Shown: in pieces, positions 7,936 through 17,390 of the stretch
Layout: the number at the start of each line of letters is the position of its first letter
How positions within the stretch are numbered: the first letter of the stretch is position 1
Origin: Bradyrhizobium guangzhouense
GTDB taxonomy: Bacteria > Pseudomonadota > Alphaproteobacteria > Rhizobiales > Xanthobacteraceae
Length of the DNA stretch: 64,000 nucleotides
Assembly: GCF_004114955.1 (NCBI RefSeq)
Contig: NZ_CP030054.1
Span: 186,001 to 250,000, forward strand
Direction of reading: 5' to 3'
The notes under the pieces: model-generated
What the model was told of the DNA's origin: nothing
Seen by the model: only the letters and a program-made list of their open reading frames with translations
The model's database searches: none
Translations under genes and position numbers: made by a program

Positions 7936-9711
7936 CTATTCTAGGATCCGCAGTTTCTTTATCTTGTTGTAAAGCGTCTTCCTTGAAAGCCCAAGAGATT
8001 GTGCGGTCTTGCCACGGTGGAGCCTGTTTCGTTTTAGGCCTTCGATGAACCACTCGCGCTCGGAGAATGCTCCTTTGGGCCGAGCGGGCGACGTCGAGTT
8101 CAGAAGCGGCTTGAGGACGTCAGCAGTTATATGCGCGTCTTTCACCATCACCAGTTGATTGACGATCTGGCGCAATTCTCTCAAATTTCCGGGCCAATGG
8201 TGGCCCGCTAACGCCAAGAACGCGGACTTCTCTATTGCCAGCGTTTGTGCATTCGAATCCCCCTTGGCTTCGACGGCAAAATGCTGAATGAGCTGTGGAA
8301 GGTCCTCCAGACGGTTTGGCAAAGCGGGTTGTTCTATGTCAAGCCCGGCAAAGAAGGCAAGAAGGCGGGGACATAGAACACTTTCCAAGCTTGCTCCGCG
8401 GGTCACTGTCGCGGTTGCGATGATCCGGGCGTTTGACCTTACAACGGATACGCCGTTCAGCGGCGTGAAAGTACCCGTCTCGAGATAGTCCGCGAGACGC
8501 TCTTGCCCATCTCGCGACAGCTGATCGACATGCGTCAGCAGGAGCGCGGAATCACTTGCGGCTTCGAGGAGCGACAGTTGGCGCCTCCTATTCTCAGCGC
8601 TCTCGGCACCGAACAGCGCACCGACCGTGTCGATTGCCGGCCCTCGGCGGCAATGAAACAGCGCGGCCTTCGTGTGTCTCCGATCGCTAAAGGCATGGAC
8701 GAGGTTCGCTATCCTTCGCTTTCCCGATCCCGCCTCGCCCCACACCAGCACAGAATTGGGATTACTTGCCAAGCGCCTTGCAGTCTCAAGCACGTGCTTC
8801 ATGATCGAGGACTGCGCGATGACGCCATGCCGGAATCCGCTCAACTGGAGCTGGCGCTCGAGGAGATCGACCTTCTCTCGCAATAAGTGGATGGTCTTAA
8901 AGCCCGAGGTTACCTCGAGAACTGACATTTCGAGCGGGATGCGGTCGAGCGACGAACCGCCAATGAAACCCTGCACACCCGTTTCTCGGCAGATGTCCAG
9001 GAGTTCGTCAGGCTTCGTGATTGGCCCGCCACCAAGCAGGCAAATTGCGTTCACGTCGACGGATTGAGCGACACGCGCAACAGCGCTCGTTCGCGCGGCA
9101 AGCTCCGACAGGCTGATCGACAAGTCGCATCCGCTTTCGACAGCGCGGTTGAGATTGAAGTTGATACAGATGGCTTCAGCTCCAGCTTCAACCATGCGCC
9201 TTGCTTCGGACTGGGTGCGAGTATAAGCGATGGTCATTAGGCCGCGTTTTGCGGCTTTGACCAGGAGTTCGATTTCCCGCTCGTAGCCGAGCCCGCAACT
9301 TTCAAGCAGTGATCTCCTGTAGTCATCAATGTGGATGACGGACGGGAAATTGGTGACGCCTGAAAAACCCCATCGCATGATGCGGTCGAGAAAGCGGTCG
9401 ATATCCAGCTGCGGATCGAAGGTACAAGCGCCAAAAAATACCGGCAATTTCGTTGAGGGCAGGATCTCGGTCCGGCCGAAGCCCGCCACGAATTCGTTTG
9501 TATTGCGGATTGGAAGAATTGAGGCTGGCGAAGAGCCCCCCATCGCGCGAAATCGGCCGGCGTTAAGGGCGAGAACGAAATCCGCGCCCGCCCGTTCGGC
9601 CGCTCGCGCGGTCATGCCCGATCCTATTCCAGCCCCAAGCATAAAGGAGCGGGAGTTGCGGAAGAACCGCCTGATGCCGCCGCCCTTTGCCTGGTCTGTC
9701 CGCGTGTGCAT
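7936..9711 (-). CDS. TIM-barrel / AAA+ / Fis-HTH regulator without the sigma-54 contact loop
   Basis: A 591-residue protein in three parts. Residues about 15-280 form a PEP-hydrolase-like TIM barrel (GAGIGSGMTA, SGVTNFPS, LGGGPI). Residues about 310-520 form an enhancer-binding-protein-type AAA+ domain with Walker A GEAGSGKR. The C-terminus is a Fis-type helix-turn-helix (HRGKTAQSLGLSRKTLYNKI). The GAFTGA loop needed to remodel sigma-54 holoenzyme is missing, and the Walker B region reads LLLTHVD instead of LFLDE. It therefore probably binds DNA and senses a metabolite rather than activating sigma-54. AGGAGG precedes the start. The gene lies 34 bases after the sugar ABC ATPase and is probably the last gene of that operon. 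Confidence 0.75.
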   Translation of the reverse strand: MHTRTDQAKGGGIRRFFRNSRSFMLGAGIGSGMTARAAERAGADFVLALNAGRFRAMGGSSPASILPIRNTNEFVAGFGRTEILPSTKLPVFFGACTFDPQLDIDRFLDRIMRWGFSGVTNFPSVIHIDDYRRSLLESCGLGYEREIELLVKAAKRGLMTIAYTRTQSEARRMVEAGAEAICINFNLNRAVESGCDLSISLSELAARTSAVARVAQSVDVNAICLLGGGPITKPDELLDICRETGVQGFIGGSSLDRIPLEMSVLEVTSGFKTIHLLREKVDLLERQLQLSGFRHGVIAQSSIMKHVLETARRLASNPNSVLVWGEAGSGKRRIANLVHAFSDRRHTKAALFHCRRGPAIDTVGALFGAESAENRRRQLSLLEAASDSALLLTHVDQLSRDGQERLADYLETGTFTPLNGVSVVRSNARIIATATVTRGASLESVLCPRLLAFFAGLDIEQPALPNRLEDLPQLIQHFAVEAKGDSNAQTLAIEKSAFLALAGHHWPGNLRELRQIVNQLVMVKDAHITADVLKPLLNSTSPARPKGAFSEREWFIEGLKRNRLHRGKTAQSLGLSRKTLYNKIKKLRILE

Positions 9712-9745
9712 GACTTGCCCGCCTCCTGCACGGCGGTTGCGAAAA

Positions 9746-10861
9746 CTAGCTCCAATTTGCGGGCGCGTGCAACCGGCGCAGCGCCTTTCCGTTCGTCACG
9801 AACAGGTGGCAGTCCGCCGGCGACGCCGCAAGACGAACCTTGCCAGACCTCTTCTGTGACTCCGGCTTTGGCGCCTTTGCGACCACCGATTCCTTGCCAG
9901 CGTTTCCGTAGATGTAGGTGACGCTGCCAAGATGCTCGACGAAATCGACGTCGAGTTCGATCGCGATCTCTTTCCTCTCCGCCGCAGATGGAGAGAAGTC
10001 ATCGGGGCGAATTCCGAGTGTGATCGGCTTGCCGACGAGCAATTGATCCGGCTGCACGGGGACGGAGACTGTCGCCCCGGCGTCGAGCCTGACGTCCATG
10101 CCCGCCTCGTGCGCCGCCTCGATGTGGCCGCCCAGGAAATTCATCTTGGGTGAGCCGATGAATCCGGCCACAAACCGGGATGCCGGATTGTGATAGAGAT
10201 CATGCGGGCTTCCCACCTGCTCGATGTTGCCGTCCTTGAGTACGACGATCTTGTCGGCCATTGTCATGGCTTCCACCTGGTCGTGTGTCACGTAGATCAT
10301 GGTATTCCCAAGCTGCTTGTGGAGCTTGGCAATCTGAACCCGCATCTGCACCCGCAATTCGGTATCAAGGTTCGACAGGGGTTCGTCGAATAGGAACACC
10401 TTGGGTTCGCGAACAATTGCGCGGCCAATCGCAACGCGCTGACGCTGGCCGCCCGAGAGTTGTCGGGGTTTTCGGTCCAGAAGATGATCGATCTGTAGCA
10501 GCGACGCAGTCTCGGCGACCCTGGTCTCGATCCCGGTCTTCGCAACCTTTGCCATTCGCAGAGGAAAGGCAAGGTTCTCGCGCACAGTCATGTGCGGATA
10601 GAGCGCGTAGCTCTGAAACACCATCCCGAGGTTTCGATCCGCCGCATCGACATCATTGACGAGCTCGTTGTCAATCAGAAGCCGGCCGCCGCTGATTCGT
10701 TCTAGTCCTCCAATCATTCGCAACAGCGTCGACTTGCCCGATCCCGAAGGTCCGACGAACACGACGAACTCGCCGTGATCGATGGTGAGATCAATGTTCC
10801 GCAGGATCTGGATTGTCCCATAGGCCTTGTTGACGCCTTCCAAACGAACATCGGCCATCAC
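9746..10861 (-). CDS. CUT1 sugar ABC transporter ATPase (UgpC/MalK type)
   Basis: 371 residues. Walker A is GPSGSGKST, the signature is LSGGQRQR, Walker B is FLFDEPLSNLD and the switch His is in VTHDQ. A C-terminal TOBE domain (about 240-350) is present, as in MalK and UgpC. It should power the two membrane proteins encoded at 13384-15218. Its start overlaps the stop of the broken HAD gene upstream (ATGA-type overlap), showing it belongs to the same operon. The reading frame is intact, although the binding-protein gene of the same transporter carries a stop codon. Confidence 0.9.
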   Translation of the reverse strand: MMADVRLEGVNKAYGTIQILRNIDLTIDHGEFVVFVGPSGSGKSTLLRMIGGLERISGGRLLIDNELVNDVDAADRNLGMVFQSYALYPHMTVRENLAFPLRMAKVAKTGIETRVAETASLLQIDHLLDRKPRQLSGGQRQRVAIGRAIVREPKVFLFDEPLSNLDTELRVQMRVQIAKLHKQLGNTMIYVTHDQVEAMTMADKIVVLKDGNIEQVGSPHDLYHNPASRFVAGFIGSPKMNFLGGHIEAAHEAGMDVRLDAGATVSVPVQPDQLLVGKPITLGIRPDDFSPSAAERKEIAIELDVDFVEHLGSVTYIYGNAGKESVVAKAPKPESQKRSGKVRLAASPADCHLFVTNGKALRRLHAPANWS

Positions 10862-11684
10862 GAACTCCTCTGTCGAATCCGTTCGACCAGCGCCGCCGGG
10901 ACCTCAATCTCTGCCAGGCTGGAGACGATAAAATCAGGTGGCACCAGGGATGGGTCTTCGCGGGGCGGCACGCCGGTCGTGACCAGCACCGTCGGTAGCT
11001 TCGCTCGCTTTCCGGCCTGGATATCCGTCTGGATCTGGTCGCCAATCATCAATGTGGCGTTGCGCGCCGTCCCGAGACGGGAAAGTGCCGTCTCGATCAT
11101 GTGCGGCTCAGGTTTCCCGACAATCAAGGGCTTCACGCCTGTGGCAGCAGCTACAGCTGTGATCGTTGCTCCTGCTCCAGGTTCGAAACCGCCTGCGGTC
11201 GGCAGGAGGAGATCGGGGTTGGTGCCGACGAATGCGGCACCGTTCAGGATCGCTTCGACCGCAATCCGCAGCTTCTCATGCGTTATCTAGCGATCGAGGC
11301 CCATGACCACGGCATCGGGTTCGCGATCGGTCACATCGAGCCCCGCTTCGGTGATGGCCTTCACCAGCGATGGCGCGCCCACGACGAATACGCGCGTTGC
11401 ATCCTTGTATGTCGCGCGAATGAGCTCGGCGGCAGTGATGGCGCTCGTGACAACGTCTTTCGGCGTGACGACAAGCCCGAAACTCGCAAGTTTGCGGAGA
11501 CATCTTCGGGGGTATGGGTGGAATTGTTAGTCACGAAGCAGAACGGCAATCCTGCCGTCTGCCAAGCTCCAAATGTCTGGATAGCATCTGGTATCGCCGC
11601 GTTGCCGCGATAAACCACGCCATCGAGATCCGAAATGATACCTTTGACTTGCGGCCAGTTATGGGCCGGGGCGGTATTAGCCAT
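10858..11684 (-). pseudogene. NagD-like HAD phosphatase, broken by a frameshift and a stop
   Basis: The N-terminal part (11684 to about 11475) has HAD motif I ISDLDGVVYRG and VTNNST. The reading then continues in another frame (VVTPKDVVTSAI...) and meets an in-frame TAG near 11289, between LDR and ITHEKL. The C-terminal part (11136-10858) has the HAD motif KPEPHMIE and IGDQIQTDI. Together they give the roughly 270 residues usual for NagD/PGP-type phosphatases. It sits in the sugar operon between SDR and ATPase and would have removed phosphate from the sugar intermediate. One frameshift plus one nonsense codon make it non-functional as read. Confidence 0.8.
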
Positions 11685-12449
11685 TCATCAGCATCCCGCC
11701 GTTCACGTGAAGAATCTGCCCGGTCATATATGAGGCCGCGGGGCTTGCGAGAAAGACAGCAAGACCCGCGATATTCTCCGGTAGACCCACGCGTCCCAGC
11801 GGGATCCGGCCACTATGGCGGGCTTCGGTCTCCTCCCGGGGACGCCCGTGCATGGGCGTGTCGATAATGCCAGGGGCGATTGCGTTGACATTGATCTTGA
11901 GCGGCGCGCATTCGTAGGCGAGCAGCTTGGTGAGATCGTGGACGATCGCCTTGGACAAGCAGTAGTCGGCGCCGCCAGCCTGATAGTTGAAGACTGCACC
12001 TTGCGAGGACAGCGAGGAGCCGACGTTGACGATACGGCCACCTTTCGCCTTCATGAACCGGTCGACCACCAGTTTGGAGGAGCGCAGGACAGCGACTGAG
12101 TTGATCTGGATCGTGCGCTCGATCTTTTCCGAATTGCCGTTCAGGAGCGGCTCGGCAGACTTGATGCCGGCGTTATTCACCAGCACATCGAGCCGGCCGA
12201 AACGTCTGGCAATCTCATCTAGCACCCTTGCGACATCGTCCTCCCGCGCGACATCCATCGCCATTGGCAGTACGCCGTTGCCATGGGGCAGGCCAGCCAA
12301 GGTCTCCCTGAGGTTTGCGAGATTAGCATCGGTGGCAAGGACATTCGCCCCTCCCGCCCGGAATGCATTGAAACAATGGCCGACCCGATGCCTCCACCGG
12401 CTCCGGTTACGAGCACCGTTCTATCCGAAACTGAGAACTGTTCAGTCAT
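11677..12449 (-). pseudogene. Short-chain dehydrogenase (SDR), frameshifted near its N-terminus
   Basis: The N-terminal NAD(P) motif TGAGGGIGSA is in the frame starting at ATG 12449, which overlaps the stop of the kinase gene. Near 12375 the reading moves to a second frame that continues ANVLATDANLANLR and then NNAGIKSAEP. The rest is a normal SDR: the active-site Tyr-x-x-x-Lys region reads ADYCLSKA, followed by a C-terminal GQILHVNGG. A single-base indel explains the split. It is probably the dehydrogenase step of the sugar or polyol pathway encoded by this operon. Confidence 0.8.
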
Positions 12450-13387
12450 TCCAACTCCAGGATCGTTTGTGATTGCAGAAATTCGCCAACCGCCTCGCGG
12501 CTCGGCATCGAGCTTTGAGCACCGCGGCGCGTCACGCACAGGGCTGCCACCGCGAGCGCCCTTCGTACGGCTTCCCTCAAGGGCAGGCTCTCAGCCAATG
12601 AAGCGGCGAAGGCGCCATTGAAAGCATCCCCTGCGGCCGTGGTATCCACGACCTTCACCGGGAAGGCGCGCAGAGAAAAAGATTGCTTCTTGTCGGCATA
12701 GTAAGCGCCCTGCGCGCCCAAGGTGATTAGGGCGGCAGCTGGACCGAGATCGAGAAGCTTTAAGGCCGCGCCCGCGGCTGTGTGGAAGTCGAGGACTTCG
12801 ATCCCTGTGAGCTCAAAGGCTTCCGTCTGGTTCGGCGTGACGAAGTCAACGCTTGCCCACGCGGCCGGTGAAAGCCCGGGCCTGACCGGCGCCGGCTTGA
12901 AGATGAGTTCAAAACCCTTGTCCGCCTTCATCTCGAAGAGCCGATTAAGGGCCGAGATCGGCATCCCCATTTCCGCAACAACGATTGCATCGCGCGCGAT
13001 GAACTCGGCCGCGCGCTCGATCATCTCGGGTGTCACGTTCAAATTCGTGCCAGGGTCTATGACGATCATGTTCGAGCCGTCGTCGCCGACCATGACCAGG
13101 GCTGAACCGGAGACCTCGCCCGCAGAGATCTGAATGGCATCTGCGCGAACGCCGGCCTGCATCAGGGACTGCAACAGCCAGTGGCCGGCATCGTCATCGC
13201 CGAGACGCGTGTAGAAATGTGGCTTGAGGCCAAGCCGGGCGGCAGCAACGGCCTGATTGGCGCCCTTGCCTCCGGGGTAACGGGTCAAGCCGCCCATCAG
13301 GCTTTCACCTGGAGTCGGCAGTCGCTCGACGTTGAAGCAGAGATCGAGATTCGTCGTTCCGAAGAACATCAATGGCCGGGTGTTCAT
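12446..13387 (-). CDS. PfkB-family sugar kinase (ribokinase-like)
   Basis: 313 residues of the ribokinase fold. GGKGANQAVAAARLG is the first PfkB signature and DTTAAGDAFNGAF is the second, with the catalytic Asp in AAGDAF. It should phosphorylate a sugar or polyol taken up by the adjacent ABC transporter. The start overlaps the upstream permease stop by 4 bases (ATGA) and the stop overlaps the SDR start, so it is central in the operon. The gene is intact. Confidence 0.9.
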   Translation of the reverse strand: MNTRPLMFFGTTNLDLCFNVERLPTPGESLMGGLTRYPGGKGANQAVAAARLGLKPHFYTRLGDDDAGHWLLQSLMQAGVRADAIQISAGEVSGSALVMVGDDGSNMIVIDPGTNLNVTPEMIERAAEFIARDAIVVAEMGMPISALNRLFEMKADKGFELIFKPAPVRPGLSPAAWASVDFVTPNQTEAFELTGIEVLDFHTAAGAALKLLDLGPAAALITLGAQGAYYADKKQSFSLRAFPVKVVDTTAAGDAFNGAFAASLAESLPLREAVRRALAVAALCVTRRGAQSSMPSREAVGEFLQSQTILELE

Positions 13388-14244
13388 TTTACGGCACCGA
13401 AGGTGAGGCCGCGTTCGAGGTGACGCTGGCCAATGACGATCAGGATGACGGGAATGATCATCGTCACGACGAGCCCGGCCGCCATGACGGGATAGAACTG
13501 CACGCCCGGATTGAGAAGCTTGAGCAGAGCGACCGTCACCGGCGCCTTGGTCGAGCTCAGCATTAGACCGAGGGCAAAATTGTGCCAGGCGAGCAGGAAG
13601 ATGAGCAATGAGGCTCCGATCAGTCCTGGCTTCAACAGTGGCAGCACGATGTGCAGCACGACGCGAACGGGTTTGGCGCCGTCCATGGCAGCCGCCTCCT
13701 CGATGTCCTTGGGGATGTCCTCGATGTAGGAGCGGCTCAGCCAGACGATCATCGGCAGTGTGACCACCTGGTAGACCCAGATCATGCCGAGATAGGTGTC
13801 ATATAGCCCGATGGTCTGGAATACGCTGAAGAGCGGGATGACGACCAGGAGAACCGGGGCAAAGCGGAATCCAAGAATGAAGAACGCAATGTCCTCTTTG
13901 AGAGGTATGTCGCGCCGCGCCAGCACGTAGCCGGCCGGCACGCCCACGAGCAGAGACACGATGACCGAGCCCAGCGCTATGACGACGCTGTTGGTGATCG
14001 GCGTCAAGAAATCGACTTTGATGGTGCCATAGCTGGTCGCCCCCGCCTGGGCGACATCAAACAGCACGCGAAAATTCTCCAGGGTCGGCGAGAACAGAAA
14101 GGTCGGTGGCCAGGTCATGACTTCGGCCTGCTGCTTCAGCGACATCATCAATATCCAGATAAGCGGAAAAGCTAGGATAAATGCGCAAACGCCCACGAGC
14201 AGGTTGAGGATCAGATTGGCGGGAGTCGAACGATTGACGCGCAT
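13384..14244 (-). CDS. CUT1 sugar ABC permease (MalG type)
   Basis: About 286 residues with six predicted hydrophobic segments. The EAA loop reads EEAAAMDGAKPVRVVLHIVLPLLKP, the standard ATPase-docking motif of binding-protein-dependent permeases. I chose the ATG at 14244 because it starts 11 bases after the stop of the other permease gene and just before the first hydrophobic helix; the longer frame would overlap that gene. It partners the 14256-15218 product. Confidence 0.85.
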   Translation of the reverse strand: MRVNRSTPANLILNLLVGVCAFILAFPLIWILMMSLKQQAEVMTWPPTFLFSPTLENFRVLFDVAQAGATSYGTIKVDFLTPITNSVVIALGSVIVSLLVGVPAGYVLARRDIPLKEDIAFFILGFRFAPVLLVVIPLFSVFQTIGLYDTYLGMIWVYQVVTLPMIVWLSRSYIEDIPKDIEEAAAMDGAKPVRVVLHIVLPLLKPGLIGASLLIFLLAWHNFALGLMLSSTKAPVTVALLKLLNPGVQFYPVMAAGLVVTMIIPVILIVIGQRHLERGLTFGAVK

Positions 14245-14255
14245 GCGCGGCCTCT

Positions 14256-15218
14256 TCAGCTGACGCGCTGGCGAACAAAGCGCCAGAGCTTGACCATGGC
14301 GAACGTCCCGACTAGCACGATCAGCCAATTGACCACCATCAGTGCGGCGCCACGCCCAAAAGCGAGATTCTGGAACGCGGTGATGTAGGCACGTACCGAA
14401 AGAACCGAAGTGCTGTTGCCGGGCCCGCCTTGGGTTGTCCCGAAGATGATGTCGAACTGGTTGAGAGACTCGATCAGCCGAAACACCGCCGCGATCAGAA
14501 TGTAGGGAGCAATCAGAGGCTGCTCGATGTGCAGAAAGGTCGCCAAGCCCTTCGCACCGTTAACGCGCGCGGCTTCTCTCACCTCTTCATTGATGCCCTG
14601 AAGGCCGGCGAAGATGATGAGTGCGAAGAAGGGCGTGTAGGTCCATACGTCGATCAGGACCAGGGAGAACATTGCGGTCACGGGATCTGAGATCCAGGCA
14701 AATCGGCCGATCCCGACAAGCGACAACAGATAATTCATGATCCCGTTTTGTGGGTCCATCATGGTCGTCCACATGAGCGCTACGCTCATCGGGGGTAGGA
14801 CGAGGGGCAGGAGAATGACCGGCCGCATCACGCGGGCCAGGAAGACTTCGGTCGCGAACAGCTTGGCAAGCGCGAGACCGAAGGCTGCCTCGGCAAGGAC
14901 GGCGGATCCAGAGTAGACCAGCGTCGCGCGAATGCTATTCCAGAAATCCTCTGTCTTAATCAGCGCCGCGTAATTGTTGAGGCCGATGAAGTGGACCAAG
15001 GGGCGACCGAACCTGAGGTCAGTCAACGACTGATAGACGCCGTAGAAGAACAGAAGCAGAAATCCTACAAGTATGACGATGGCTGGCGCAATTGCTGCAA
15101 TGCTCCACCAGTCAAGACGCGGCTCCTCAGCGCTCTTGATCCGCCGATCCTGTGAGGAGGCAAGTTGGCTGGCCGAAGACTGCAGCGTCACGATTGCGTC
15201 GTATCCTCGAAGTTCCAT
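14256..15218 (-). CDS. CUT1 sugar ABC permease (MalF type)
   Basis: 320 residues. A hydrophilic N-terminus of about 35 residues is followed by six membrane segments. The EAA loop is present as REAARVNGAKGLATFLHIEQP. It is the first membrane component after the binding protein and pairs with the MalG-type permease downstream. The reading frame is intact. Confidence 0.85.
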   Translation of the reverse strand: MELRGYDAIVTLQSSASQLASSQDRRIKSAEEPRLDWWSIAAIAPAIVILVGFLLLFFYGVYQSLTDLRFGRPLVHFIGLNNYAALIKTEDFWNSIRATLVYSGSAVLAEAAFGLALAKLFATEVFLARVMRPVILLPLVLPPMSVALMWTTMMDPQNGIMNYLLSLVGIGRFAWISDPVTAMFSLVLIDVWTYTPFFALIIFAGLQGINEEVREAARVNGAKGLATFLHIEQPLIAPYILIAAVFRLIESLNQFDIIFGTTQGGPGNSTSVLSVRAYITAFQNLAFGRGAALMVVNWLIVLVGTFAMVKLWRFVRQRVS

Positions 15219-15276
15219 ATGACTACATCTCTAATTGCAAGAAGGGGCAGCGGGTCGCCGCCGCCCCCTCGGCACT

Positions 15277-16665
15277 TCACATGGTCGATCGGATTTCGGC
15301 CGCGAGGTCTGTCAATGTCGCCTTCACGTCAGCTCCGTTGACCATTTTCTGCATGGCAACGGCCCAGGCATTCATTGCTTCGGCAAAGCCGACGCGAGCT
15401 GTAAAGGCCAGCTTTGCCCGGTCCTGCACGCTCTTGAACGTGTCGACAAAGTTGTTGAATTCAGGCTTTGCCGCGTATTCGAGCCATGCCTTGTCAGTCC
15501 AGGTCGAGGTGCGCGGAGAGTTGACGAGCTTGCCGGCCACGGCACCGTTGAGCTTCACTTGCTTCGAAGTCGCCCATTGGATGAAGAGCCACGCAGCTCC
15601 CTTCTTTTGCGATGCCGCATTCATCGCCAAAGACCAGATCCAGATGTTGGATTCGAAGTTTTTGGCATTCGGAGCACGCAAGGGCGGCGCAAATGCTATT
15701 TTGCCTGAGGCTGGCTTGCCGGCAACGTCGTTCCAAAAGCCAAACATGTTGGAATCGATCGCCATGGCTGTGCGGCCGGAATTGATGCCTTCGACCACCT
15801 GGTACCAATTGTCGTTAGCAAAGGAGGGCGCCGCGCACTTCTTGATCATGTCCACATAGTCCTTGTGGAAAGCGATCGACTCGGGTGAGTCGAGGCCGGT
15901 GTCGAGCTTACCGTCCTTGACGGTGAAATCGTGCACCCCGTAGGACCTGGCGATCGAGATTGCGGCCGTGTGGATGCTGCTCCAGAACCGCACACCGCGG
16001 ACGCCAAGGGGCGTAATCGTCGGATCGGCAGCCTTCAGCTTTTCGCATGCCGCGGACATCTCCGGCGGGGTCGTAGGGACCTTGATGCCATACTTGTCGA
16101 GGATGTCCTTCCGTTAGAACAGTTGGATATTCTCGAAGCCATGCGGAATGGCCCACACCTGCCCGCTTCCCGGCTCGATCTGGCCTTCCTTGACCTTCCA
16201 AGTCAGCGCATCTCGTAGTGCTGGGAAGAAATCCTTGTAATCGTAGCCGGCCGCCGTAAGTTTCGGATCGTTCAGATAGCGGTCGAGGGGCTCAAGCAAT
16301 TGACCGGGCGCAAGATCCCAAGCCGGTTGAATGCCCGTACCGACAACGTCCCAGCTTGGTGATTTGGTGCTGAGCTGGATCGTCAACTTATTCCAATACG
16401 CATCGTCCGGATAAAGCTCCGGCGTCACCTTGATGCCGGTAAGCTTCTCGAATTCCGGCAGCTGGGCTGCAACCGCATCGGCATATGGATGAATATCGGA
16501 GGCCCAGACGATCGACTCGCCTTCGAACTGGCGCCAATTGATGTCGTCTGCCTTGGCGTGGGTAAGCGCCATGGCCGTTCCGGCCAAAAGCGTGGAGCAG
16601 ATAAGGGTAGCTTTCCTAGCAAAATTTGCTGAACGGTCCGGACAAGCAGCGTACTTCCTTGGCAT
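15277..16665 (-). pseudogene. CUT1 sugar-binding protein with an in-frame TAA
   Basis: The frame starting at ATG 16665 (preceded by GGAGGGG) encodes a signal peptide (hydrophobic core LICSTLLAGTAMALTHA) and an extracellular sugar-binding protein of about 460 residues. At codon 185 (16111-16113) a TAA interrupts the frame, at QLF-stop-RKDIL. The same frame then continues without further damage to 15277. Related proteins probably have Tyr here, so one base change would explain it. The truncated product should not deliver substrate, which would disable the whole transporter unless the stop is read through or is a sequencing error. Confidence 0.85.
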
Positions 16666-17135
16666 GATTCCCCTCCGGTGAGCTCTTTGGCCCGTAAACC
16701 TCGTGCCCCCTCCTCTTCGAGAGGCCGCAGTGTCGGCAAGGCTAGCGCCCGCTGTTCCGTCGTAAGCGGTTTTCCGAACTCTCTTTGGGTAAGATTGGGT
16801 AACGTCGAACAATCGGTAGTTCAGAAAGTGATCCGCGGATCGCGTCAGGCGTACTCAAGCCACGTTGTCTACCAATTTGCTGGACTGGCAGCAGTCATCC
16901 TCAAGGATCAATTAGCAAACTTATGACGCTGACGCCTCGTAGCTTCGGCAGTCAAACGACAGTCGATTGTCCTGGGATGTGGCGGCTCCGAAATCTCTTG
17001 TGCACGCGCCGGTTAGCGAGGTTCACAATGACCGTTCTCGAGTGCGCGATAGGGCAAAGGTTTCAATCCTCCACTGCAGTACTTCACACGGTTTTCCGTC
17101 TTCCGTACCGTTCCTCCGAATGCGCCGAGACGGCT
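16666..17135. other. Gene-free stretch upstream of the CUT1 operon
   Basis: No gene is supported. The region should carry the promoter of the CUT1 operon (minus strand, start 16665). I found no convincing -24/-12 element or clean operator palindrome in it. Confidence 0.35.
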
Positions 17136-17390
17136 TTAAGCTGCAAGAACCGTCATCAGGAATCTCCGGACCTCTGTCTTCAGCCGCGCGCTGTCGTTGG
17201 ACAGCATCTGCGCGTAGGTGAGCAGTTAACTCGAAGCCGAGCCGGTCTCCGTTGCGCGGCGCTTCACGTCGGCTATGCTCGAAGCCACTCGGCGGGCCCC
17301 GTGTGTGCCTCCTGGATATTGGAGGAGATCTCTTGCGTAACAGCTCCTTGTTCGTCAACCGCGCACAAGATCGCCGACCAAGAACTAAGT
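17136..17390 (-). pseudogene. C-terminal remnant of a methyl-accepting chemotaxis protein
   Basis: Reading the minus strand across two frames gives AVDEQGAVTQEISSNIQEA, then SSIADVKRRATETGSASS and a final SARLKTEVRRFL. This is the end of the MCP signalling domain found in many Bradyrhizobium-type chemoreceptors. There is a frameshift and a stop within 85 codons, and the rest of the gene is absent. It abuts the 3' end of the rbsC-like permease gene. A separate MCP N-terminal remnant lies at 42620-42958. Confidence 0.65.
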
